Part shown: in pieces, positions 7,988-14,691 of the stretch
How positions within the stretch are numbered: the stretch's first letter is position 1
Layout of the letters: the number at the start of each line of letters is the position of its first letter
Source of the DNA: JAJPKK01 sp035311445
Lineage (GTDB): Bacteria > Pseudomonadota > Alphaproteobacteria > Rhizobiales > Xanthobacteraceae
Direction: 5' to 3'
Length of the DNA stretch: 27,259 bases
Assembly: GCA_035311445.1 (NCBI GenBank)
Contig: DATGCX010000248.1
Location: 1-27,259, forward strand
Notes under the pieces: model-generated
What the model was told of the DNA's origin: nothing
Seen by the model: the letters and a program-made list of their open reading frames with translations, nothing else
Database searches by the model: none
Position numbers and translations under genes: made by a program

Positions 7988-9046
7988 CTATACTTTGTAC
8001 GCAATTTTCCTTTGATCGATTCGATTCGTGAGAATTTCGAGAAAATCACCGGCACGCGTGGCACCCGGCCGCCAGCGCGGCGTATCGAGCGTCACCTGCT
8101 GGAGGATCTCATGCCCAACCGAGCATTGACCGCTCGGAGTCAAGCGGAAGATATCGACATTCAGCGGCAGTGTGCGCACATGAAGCCTGCGGAGCGAAGG
8201 CTGAGAAACAACGACAGCATCGTGACCGAGATGGTCAAACTCGTCATCCACCGTCAACCGAACGCCAGCGCGGTCTGCCGCCCGTTGAAGGATAACGAGA
8301 TCGCGGTAAAGGCTTGTGCGGTCAGCGACAGGACCGCCGGCGCCCGCGCGATCGCTGCCAACCCGTTGTAGCGGGTTTATGATCCACCGGTCGATCCCGA
8401 TCTCGCGCAAGCGCGCTGGCATATCATCAAGATAACGCCGCTTGGAAGGAAGCAGTACCGATTGCACCACTAATTTGGTTCGCGGCGCTAAAACCTCGAT
8501 TGCCCGCTTGATACCCTCAACTGAGGCCGCCCATGCGCCAGCAACGCCGCGAATGCGATCGTGAATGTCGGCAGAGGCCGCATCCAGGGAAATCGCGATC
8601 TTGTTTGGCGCCAACGTTGCCAACAAGTCGACGGCATCGACAAGCTTAGTGCCATTGGTGACTACAGTGGCGGGCACGCCCAGGAACCGGCCGGTCGCCA
8701 ATATCGCCTGCGTATAGGGGAGGGACTCCGCTAGGAGCGGCTCATAGCCCTGGATGGCCAGTGTAAAAATCGGCGCTCGTTCAGCCGCCTCGCGGATGAA
8801 GCGCGCCATCTCTTCGGGCCGCAGGAGCGTTTCTGTTATTTCCCGCCGCTGCCGAACAATGCAAAAGGAGCATGAGAGATTACAGCCGTTCCTCGCCGGC
8901 ACGACGAATGTCAAAAGCTGACCTCTGGTGCCCGGTTCATATTGAAGCGATTGAAGTCTGACAGCCGGTTTGTAGTCCGGATGCAGCGATTGGACTCCGA
9001 CACCCGGTTTGTAGTCCCGATGCGGCAATAGAACCGACACCCCCAT
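7988..9046 (-). CDS. Radical SAM protein
   Basis: Radical SAM enzyme of 352 residues. The cluster motif CNLSCSFC puts Cys55, Cys59 and Cys62 in CxxxCxxC spacing. It is followed by IQGYEPLL in the position of the usual GGEP, by TNGTKL, and by ISLDAASADIHDRIRG. Only one cysteine (GQCSVG) is seen in the C-terminal part, so there is no SPASM-type auxiliary cluster domain. Residues about 9-45 hold a short tandem repeat (HRDYKPGVGVQSL, then HPDYKPAVRLQSL, then a weaker QYEPG unit). A TTG at 9058 is also in frame; I prefer the ATG at 9046, preceded by GGGGGC. It sits between two paralogous genes on the same strand. The substrate is unknown; a peptide, RNA or small-molecule target is possible. Confidence 0.83.
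   Translation of the reverse strand: MGVSVLLPHRDYKPGVGVQSLHPDYKPAVRLQSLQYEPGTRGQLLTFVVPARNGCNLSCSFCIVRQRREITETLLRPEEMARFIREAAERAPIFTLAIQGYEPLLAESLPYTQAILATGRFLGVPATVVTNGTKLVDAVDLLATLAPNKIAISLDAASADIHDRIRGVAGAWAASVEGIKRAIEVLAPRTKLVVQSVLLPSKRRYLDDMPARLREIGIDRWIINPLQRVGSDRAGAGGPVADRTSLYRDLVILQRAADRAGVRLTVDDEFDHLGHDAVVVSQPSLRRLHVRTLPLNVDIFRLTPSGQCSVGHEILQQVTLDTPRWRPGATRAGDFLEILTNRIDQRKIAYKV
8923..9033. repeat. Short tandem repeat within the radical SAM 5' region
   Basis: Two units of about 39 bp (8956-8994 and 8995-9033) share CCGGTTTGTAGTCC.GATGC. A weaker third unit of about 33 bp precedes them at 8923-8955 (CCCGGTTCATATTGAAGCG). On the minus strand they encode the HxDYKPxVxxQSL repeat of the radical SAM N-terminus. 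Confidence 0.65.
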
Positions 9047-9138
9047 TTTTGCCCCCAAGCCGCCATCAATATGACATCATCAAAATAACAACTTTGACAA
9101 CGTCGCAATATTCAAAACTTTTTAAAAGTACCATTTTT

Positions 9139-9164
9139 TGAAATAATGTGATAAATTTACAACA
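9139..9164. repeat. 26-bp direct repeat, right copy
   Basis: Second perfect copy of the repeat at 7814-7839. It lies about 90 bases upstream of the radical SAM start on the minus strand, in strongly AT-rich DNA. It could be a promoter or regulator site, or a boundary of a moved or duplicated unit. Confidence 0.8.
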
Positions 9165-9209
9165 AAAATTGTAAGAATGCAACCACCGAAGCGGACATGA
9201 CGGGTGCAG

Positions 9210-10628
9210 CTATAAGCTTAAAAATTCATCAAGTCCAAGCAATAGAAAACCGTGATGACGCAATTTCTCAGTAGCATGCATCGAATCGATTTTCATGCCG
9301 TCAATCGACAGCTCTGCAGGCGTGCTTCGCAACCCGAGCATTTGGGCGGCCGCGAGGTAGGCGGTTCCCAGCGCCTCCACATAGCTCCAACCAGGCGCCT
9401 TCAAACTAAGTCCCCTTATCTCGTGCTCTCCCTTCTCACCGGATTTGAGCAAGGCATTACCAAAATACTGAAGGCCGTACGATTGTTGTTCCGGCGATGA
9501 CATATTGTCTGATCGTTTCGTTACTTCCGGAAATACTTCCGCGGCGCGCCTCAAAAAAATCGAGTAATTCGTTTGTTGCAGTCGTTCGTGGCCATAGAGT
9601 TCAAGGAATTCAGGCGAGCCCGCCCACCTTGGAGGAATTGCGCTAAATAAGACATGATGGGGGTCGAAGGCAGGAAGCCTAGGCCTTTCCGGCCGAACCC
9701 TGCGCGTATCGTGCAAAACAATTACGGTCCGCGAGTGCAGCCAGTTCCAACGGGACTCCGCAACGCTCTCTCTGAACAGCTTCAACGCCTTGAATCTGCT
9801 GATCAACGCTTGAACGTTCATGAACCTCGTTAGAGACTCGGGATCTTCCCAATCCTGCCTCCCCAAGTCCACGGTCCAGATCAGGATTCTTTCTCCGGCG
9901 TCGGCTCTATCGACGGCCCACAGCCGGTTCATCAGGTATCTGAAACCGGCCAGCGCCTTGTCGGGCTGAATATTGAGCACGGTTTGCCCGCCGCCAATTT
10001 GGAAATAAGCGGCAGCTTCCTTGAACTCATTTGCAATTAGGTCATATGAGTCCTGCCCCGGCAAGGCCGATGTTATTACCGATTCGCCCTCGCCCCTCGC
10101 TTCCACACCAACCGCCGAAATCCGATCCGCGATGTACTTACAGACCCCCTCAATCTCTGTGTCGGAAAGCAGCGGGCTGTAGGCCGATCTCCCAACGATC
10201 TCTCCGCTGCTGGGATCGCCGACGTAATCCCAATGCGACAGGAACAGGCGGACCAGCACGTCCGCATCCGCGGGCTTGAGATTGGTCCGGCCCACAAGCT
10301 TGGGCGTCAGAGACCTGATGAGCGAGCTTTGCCAGCGCAGCAGGTCGTCGAGATAGCGGTCGCTGTGGCGCGGCTTGCCGGATAGGTGACCGCCCCGCTC
10401 CTTCCAGCGCTGGGCCAGTTCGCGCACGAACTCGACGGGCGCATCGGTAGGGCTGGCAGAGACGGATCTTGCGATGATTTCAAGCGATTCCAGGACCTTG
10501 GGAGGCGCCGCAGCGTTCATGGGAGCCTCGAACCCCATCCGCGCGAGCGCCTGCGAGGGGAGCGGCCAATCAAAACGGCGTCTTGAGGGTCGCCGCGCAC
10601 TTTCAGCCACGTTGGTTTTTGGAATCAT
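9210..10628 (-). CDS. Uncharacterised protein, paralogue B
   Basis: Unrecognised 472-residue protein. Residues about 192-472 match paralogue A almost end to end (YDLIANEFK, NRLWAVDRAD, DLGRQDW, RWNWLHSR, VIVLHDT, RLPAFDPHHVLF, ELSIDGMKIDSMHATEKLRHHGFLLL). The N-terminal 190 residues are unrelated to A: a basic start (ARRPSRRRFDWP), then a helical region with RYLDDLLRWQSSLIRSLTPK and PADADVLVRLFLSHWDYVG. The same core is thus joined to two different front ends, an HTH in A and this domain in B. The start at 10628 has only a weak GTGAG upstream; Met31 is an alternative. No signal peptide or membrane segment is visible. Confidence 0.72.
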   Translation of the reverse strand: MIPKTNVAESARRPSRRRFDWPLPSQALARMGFEAPMNAAAPPKVLESLEIIARSVSASPTDAPVEFVRELAQRWKERGGHLSGKPRHSDRYLDDLLRWQSSLIRSLTPKLVGRTNLKPADADVLVRLFLSHWDYVGDPSSGEIVGRSAYSPLLSDTEIEGVCKYIADRISAVGVEARGEGESVITSALPGQDSYDLIANEFKEAAAYFQIGGGQTVLNIQPDKALAGFRYLMNRLWAVDRADAGERILIWTVDLGRQDWEDPESLTRFMNVQALISRFKALKLFRESVAESRWNWLHSRTVIVLHDTRRVRPERPRLPAFDPHHVLFSAIPPRWAGSPEFLELYGHERLQQTNYSIFLRRAAEVFPEVTKRSDNMSSPEQQSYGLQYFGNALLKSGEKGEHEIRGLSLKAPGWSYVEALGTAYLAAAQMLGLRSTPAELSIDGMKIDSMHATEKLRHHGFLLLGLDEFLSL

Positions 10629-10962
10629 CGCTCACTTTCATCCAAGCAAGACCGAAAACGCGAAAGATGTCAATTGGTTCCAAAACTTGTAAAGCCAGGA
10701 GAGCACCAGGAGATAGGTATAATATTCTTATAACGCGAGAGAGTTATTAATACTAATAGACATTCATGTCAATGTCATATATTCTGAATACAATAAAAAT
10801 CTTCAAAGAAGGAGGTAATATAGTCCACGGTTCGGCCTTCCGAATCCCTCACGCGACACCGATCAGGTGGTTGTCCCACCTCCTCGGCGAGAGCGACTGG
10901 TCAAAGTCCCGGTAGTGGCGAAGGACACTCGCGAGGTCGACCCCAATGTGGGAGGCCAGACA
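10629..10962. other. AT-rich divergent intergenic region
   Basis: Separates paralogue B (minus) from the small membrane protein (plus). It contains a minus-strand TTGACA at about 10668-10673 without a convincing -10 box, plus-strand TATAAT at 10718-10723 and TACAAT at 10789-10794, and a strong AGGAGG at about 10810-10815 with no usable start codon behind it (ATATAG follows). It probably holds divergent promoters; nothing else is recognised. Confidence 0.45.
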
Positions 10963-11286
10963 ATGTCGCCACATGACCTCATCCTTGTCGCCTTTGCCGT
11001 CGCGGCCGGCTTGACCGTGTACGCGCTCCTGCGGTGGGCACCCCTATTGCTAGATTTACTGGCCGGAGGCGGTCGTCCTCCGCCCACCTCATCGGCAAGA
11101 ACGGACGATGAATCCACAGACACCCCCACCCCTGCGGTGCCTGAAAGTGAAAATAATTACCGTTGGGCGAGGCGCATTGAAGCCGACGAAAGGATTGCGG
11201 AAGCAGCACTCAAGAAGGAGGAAGATGCAGCTATTGATGCGCTGGAGCAAGACAACAAGACGGATGAGTTTCGGCGGACGGGATAA
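10963..11286 (+). CDS. Small single-pass membrane protein with acidic coiled tail
   Basis: A 107-residue protein. The N-terminal transmembrane helix covers residues about 5-31 (LILVAFAVAAGLTVYALL, then PLLLDLL). A Pro/Thr/Asp-rich linker (PPPTSSARTDDESTDTPTP) follows, and then a charged helical tail rich in Glu, Lys and Ala (RIEADERIAEAALKKEEDAA). The ATG at 10963 follows GTGGGAGG at seven bases. A GTG at 10867 is also in frame, but it lacks a ribosome site and would add a polar stretch ahead of the helix. The family is unknown. It is transcribed away from paralogue B at the right edge of the accessory block. Confidence 0.55.
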   Translation: MSPHDLILVAFAVAAGLTVYALLRWAPLLLDLLAGGGRPPPTSSARTDDESTDTPTPAVPESENNYRWARRIEADERIAEAALKKEEDAAIDALEQDNKTDEFRRTG

Positions 11287-11429
11287 GATCGCCGTTGCCG
11301 CGCGATCTCAGCCTTGCGCTCGGGAATCCGAGGTCACGCCGCTCGAACTGGTCGGTGCCGCGCTTTCGCGGGGCGTGGCGCCGGAACGGAATGGAACGTT
11401 AAAGTCAGAACGCTCGCGGAAATTGCGCT

Positions 11430-11583
11430 GTCCCTGTACCTCAGCAGCGACATCACCCGCGTGCCAGCGTCATGCAGTTATCGGCAAACGGTGATGCACT
11501 TCACCGAGGAGCCGATGACCTCGATTGGATCATGGGGCGCGGGCTGGCGGAGTGCCTGGGGTGGCATACGCGTGAATACGGTC
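11430..11583 (+). pseudogene. Decayed C-terminus of an amidohydrolase_2 gene
   Basis: One frame reads SDITRVPASCSYRQTVMHFTEEP. The next frame, from 11514, reads DDLDWIMGRGLAECLGWH. Together they match the tail typical of the family (DITR..SYRQ..HFTEE....DWIMGR.....LGW), also seen in the intact gene at 5197-6135. A small internal deletion explains the frame change. No upstream part of the gene is present, so this is a truncated remnant. It differs from the 5197-6135 tail and is therefore a separate paralogue, not a duplicated end. Confidence 0.68.
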
Positions 11584-11585
11584 GC

Positions 11586-11677
11586 GTAGGATGGGTTGAG
11601 CGGTAGCGAAACCCATCATCGGTCTGTCCGTGCAGCGCGCTCGATAATGGGTTTCGCATTCGCTCAACCCATCCTAC
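11586..11677. repeat. Palindromic repeat, GTAGGATGGGTTGAGCG family (copy 2)
   Basis: A 92-bp inverted repeat with left arm GTAGGATGGGTTGAGCGGTA and right arm ending CGCTCAACCCATCCTAC. It lies 15 bases beyond the stop codon of the minus-strand hydrolase gene at 11693-13735. It has the same arms as the copy at 3442-3533 but a different loop. Confidence 0.85.
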
Positions 11678-11692
11678 TGAGTTACTACCGGG

Positions 11693-13735
11693 TTACGGCA
11701 CGTTCGCGGCCTGGGCGGCCGCGATGGTCGCCGCCACGTCTTCCTCAAGCATGAAGCGCTGCTCCTTGAGGGCCTGGGCGGCGCGGCTGACGCGCTCCAC
11801 ATAGGTGGCGTGGTCGGGATAGCGCTCCTCGAGCGAAAGCCGCGGGTCACCGGAGGCGAGCCGCGCGGCCTTGGTCTTGGCGAAGTCGAGCTTCTGGCCG
11901 CTGGCATCGCAGCCGTCGAGCCCGTCCGCGCGCAATGCCCAGCCCGTATAGGTCGCGACCGGCACCGCGACTTCCGGCATGCGGATGCCGGCGATGTCGT
12001 TGCCGTCCGCATCCGCCTTGGGGACGAACACCGGATAGGGGGTCCCCTTGAGCTTGGGCGGCAGCACCGAGACGAAGCCTTTGTCGAAATCGGGGCCGAA
12101 GTCCCACAGATCGCCAGTGTGGTGGGCACCGTTGTAGACCACCCCCGGGATGCGGGGGAATCCGTACCCGTCCTGCGGCAGCGGCGGCACCAGCGTGCCG
12201 TCGGCGACGCGCGGCATCTGGTTGGCAGGCGGCGCCGTGCCGGCCGTCACCCAGGCATCGAGGTCAGTGAGCAGTGCCCGCAATGCCGCATTGGGGCGCA
12301 GCGGATTGCGCGGCTGCGCGCAGATGCCGGCTCCATTTCCGGCGCCGTGCGGGAAGCTGGCAAGCAGGTAATAGCGCACGTTGGCGGCGCTGCTGAGATC
12401 GAGGTCGCGGCCCTGGCTGTCGGTCTGCAGCATGGACGACGCCTTGGCCCAATATTCGTTCGCTGAATTCGCCGCGAAGGTCTTCGGGCAGGTGTTGCTT
12501 TCCTCGCAGCGGCGCAGGCGCCAGTCGGTCTTGCCGGTGACCGTGTCGGTGACCTTCACGTCGGCGAACGGAAACTGGTATTCGGGCGTCCAACGCGCCC
12601 TGTGCTGACGATGGGTGCGCACCGGCTGGGAGAAGCGGTAGTTGATGAACAGCCCGCCGCCGCCGGCCTTCCAGTTGAGGACGCCGTCGAACACCTTCGG
12701 GGCGGCGCCGGCCGCATGCTCCGGCTGATTGAAGCCGAGCAGCACATAGTCGTGCATGGTGCGGCACGGCTGAGAGGAACAGAACGAGTAGATATATTGC
12801 ACGTCGCCGGCGAGCGGGTTCGGCGTCCCCTTATCGTCGGTCTCGGCATTGCGCACGAACGTCGCGATGTCGCGGATGGCCGCCAATCCCAACCCGGCCA
12901 CCACCGGGTCCTTCGCCTCGTAGGTGAACTCGTAGAGCGCGGTCGGCCCGAACGAGCCAGGCCCGCCGAAATTGCCCGACGTCAGTTTGACCGCGTTCAA
13001 CTTCGCATCGACATAATCCCACTCGGCACCCGGCACCGGAATCGGCGTATCGGCGTAGTTCTTTCGCACTGTGAGGCTCGCCTTCGACTTGTCGGCGCTC
13101 GCGGCCGGATAAGTGATCCGCTGCTGCGCCGGCGTCGCCGCCTTGTCGATGACGAATTCCTCGGTGTTGGGTCCGGTGATGGAGGAGCCGTCCGGATTTT
13201 TCGCAACCGGCATCGTGGCGGTGAACAGTTTGCCGTTGCGCGGCGCAGAAAAATCCCAGCCGCTTTCCAGCACCACATAGCCCTGGCGCATCAGAAAACC
13301 GTTGCCGCCGTCGCCCGACGACTCGACATCATTGCCGGTCTTGCTGTCGTTCAGAATCTGGAGCACGTTGGTGCGGCCCCGATTGGTGATCTCGTAGATC
13401 AGCCGCTTGTTGCCCTTGGTGCGATCGACCGGCCGCAGGATCTGGAAATCGGTGGAATACTTCACGGCGCCGTTGGGGTTTCTCGGCGCCAGGCCAATAT
13501 CGACGATGATGGCATTAAGCGGGTCCTTGGGATCGACCTCGCCAATGATCTGCCCGCTGATGCGCTCATATTGCCCGACCGCGCCGAAACTTCTGCCTTC
13601 GAACGTCGGCGATTCAGTCTTGGTGATTACGACCTGCGTGACGCGTGCCTGTACGCATGGCGCACCGCAGAAGACCACGCCAATCAACGAAAGGCAGCAG
13701 GCGACGGCAGATGTGGAAGACGGTATCCTGGTCAT
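11693..13735 (-). CDS. Alpha/beta hydrolase domain-containing protein (Abhydrolase_10-like), exported, variant elbow
   Basis: A 680-residue paralogue of the protein at 1343-3439. The ATG at 13735 follows GGGAGG and opens a signal peptide (residues about 1-30, ending CVQARV). The frame continues to 13783, but that extension would block the signal peptide. At the elbow position the sequence is CSSQPCR (residues 319-325). Ser321 aligns with Ser323 of the paralogue, but both flanking glycines are cysteines. LGFNQ follows as expected. The C-terminus carries the shared DPRLSLEERYPDH block. It is divergent from the TauE/SafE-type gene, with about 190 bases between the starts for promoters. Probably a periplasmic esterase or a derivative; activity is less certain than for the paralogue. 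Confidence 0.82.
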   Translation of the reverse strand: MTRIPSSTSAVACCLSLIGVVFCGAPCVQARVTQVVITKTESPTFEGRSFGAVGQYERISGQIIGEVDPKDPLNAIIVDIGLAPRNPNGAVKYSTDFQILRPVDRTKGNKRLIYEITNRGRTNVLQILNDSKTGNDVESSGDGGNGFLMRQGYVVLESGWDFSAPRNGKLFTATMPVAKNPDGSSITGPNTEEFVIDKAATPAQQRITYPAASADKSKASLTVRKNYADTPIPVPGAEWDYVDAKLNAVKLTSGNFGGPGSFGPTALYEFTYEAKDPVVAGLGLAAIRDIATFVRNAETDDKGTPNPLAGDVQYIYSFCSSQPCRTMHDYVLLGFNQPEHAAGAAPKVFDGVLNWKAGGGGLFINYRFSQPVRTHRQHRARWTPEYQFPFADVKVTDTVTGKTDWRLRRCEESNTCPKTFAANSANEYWAKASSMLQTDSQGRDLDLSSAANVRYYLLASFPHGAGNGAGICAQPRNPLRPNAALRALLTDLDAWVTAGTAPPANQMPRVADGTLVPPLPQDGYGFPRIPGVVYNGAHHTGDLWDFGPDFDKGFVSVLPPKLKGTPYPVFVPKADADGNDIAGIRMPEVAVPVATYTGWALRADGLDGCDASGQKLDFAKTKAARLASGDPRLSLEERYPDHATYVERVSRAAQALKEQRFMLEEDVAATIAAAQAANVP

Positions 13736-13923
13736 ATATGCCTCCCGCGAAGCTGAGTTGAAGCTTTTGTTTGGGTCGATCATATCGGCAAGGATTTCCG
13801 GAAGGAAGCATCGCGGGTCCGGCGAGATTAGCCCAACCGCGCGAAGCCCGACAATCCGTATTCCCGCCGCGACACCAGCGGCGTATGCGTGTTTCCCTTT
13901 GCGGGACAGTGTTCGTCATCCAC

Positions 13924-14688
13924 ATGTTTGACTTCGGCATCGGCGACCATTCACGCGGCGCACTCGTGCTGCTTGCCGTATCGGCTTTCCTCGCCGCCAT
14001 TGCGCGCGGTTTTTCAGGCTTCGGCAGCGCGCTTATTTTCGTACCGCTTGCCAGCACCGCGATAGGACCGCAGGCAGCCGCGCCGCTCCTGCTGATCATC
14101 GACGGCGTGGCCGCAGCCGGGCTGATCCCCAGCGCCTGGCGACATGCCGACAGGCGCGATGCCGGGACCATGTCGATTGGCGCGCTCGCCGGGATACCGC
14201 TGGGCGCGTGGGTCCTGATCAAGTCCGATCCATTGTGGATTCGCTGGGCCATCGCAGTGTTCGGAACGCTCCTGCTCGCGCTGCTGATGTCGGGCTGGCG
14301 CTATCGCGGTAAGCCCACAGCAGCAATCACCGTGGGCGTCGGCGCGGTGGCGGGCCTGCTGGGCGGAGCGGCGCAAGTGGGCGGGCCGCCGATCGTTGCT
14401 TATTGGCTCAGCCGTCCGATTCCGGCGGAGACTATCCGCGCCAACATTGTTCTTTACTTTGCGATCGCGACGATGATTTCCGCCACGGCCTACCTCGCCG
14501 GCGGTCTCCTGACCTCATCGGTCATCGGACTGGCGTTGGTCACCGGTCCTATTTATGCGCTGGGGCTTTATGCCGGTTCGCGCATCTTCGGGCTCGCGAG
14601 CGAACTCACGTTCCGGCGGATATGCTTTGTGCTGATTGCCGTCGCCATCATCTTGAGCCTACCGGCGCTCGACGGCATCGGGCATTAA
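13924..14688 (+). CDS. TauE/SafE (TSUP) family membrane permease
   Basis: A 254-residue inner-membrane protein with about seven or eight hydrophobic helices. It carries the duplicated TSUP signatures ARGFSGFGSAL near the N-terminus and GGAAQVGGPPIVAYWL in the second half. Family members move sulfite, sulfonates or small organic anions across the membrane. The start is uncertain: the frame is open from 13771, with ATG codons at 13885 and 13924, and none has a strong ribosome site. I chose 13924 because the first helix then begins soon after the start. Only three bases separate its stop from that of the convergent MBL-fold gene. Confidence 0.82.
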   Translation: MFDFGIGDHSRGALVLLAVSAFLAAIARGFSGFGSALIFVPLASTAIGPQAAAPLLLIIDGVAAAGLIPSAWRHADRRDAGTMSIGALAGIPLGAWVLIKSDPLWIRWAIAVFGTLLLALLMSGWRYRGKPTAAITVGVGAVAGLLGGAAQVGGPPIVAYWLSRPIPAETIRANIVLYFAIATMISATAYLAGGLLTSSVIGLALVTGPIYALGLYAGSRIFGLASELTFRRICFVLIAVAIILSLPALDGIGH

Positions 14689-14691
14689 AAT

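Larger units (their letters stand above)
6136..11429. other. Putative accessory block (radical SAM / paired paralogue region)
   Basis: Inferred island between the intact amidohydrolase_2 gene and the decayed amidohydrolase tail. The DNA is visibly richer in A+T than its flanks, especially at 7800-7870, 9090-9180 and 10680-10830. It carries genes unrelated to the surrounding catabolic set: two paralogues, a radical SAM enzyme and two small membrane proteins. No integrase, transposase or tRNA end is visible, so the edges are approximate and the mode of entry is unknown. Confidence 0.45.

Noticed and set aside
8956..9033. CRISPR-like array from the 39-bp units
   Set aside because: Units are adjacent without spacers and are in frame with the radical SAM coding sequence.
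7988..9046. Viperin-like antiviral radical SAM enzyme
   Set aside because: The motif is CNLSCSFCIVRQRRE, lacking the sequence I expect after the cluster in viperins, and no nucleotide kinase gene is nearby.
6136..11429. Insertion sequence or integrative element with integrase
   Set aside because: No transposase, integrase, terminal inverted repeats or tRNA boundary is visible; kept only as an accessory block.
12602..13756. 384-codon plus-strand frame opposite the second alpha/beta hydrolase gene
   Set aside because: Mirror frame of a recognised gene with low-complexity Arg/Gly/Val composition; no domain seen.
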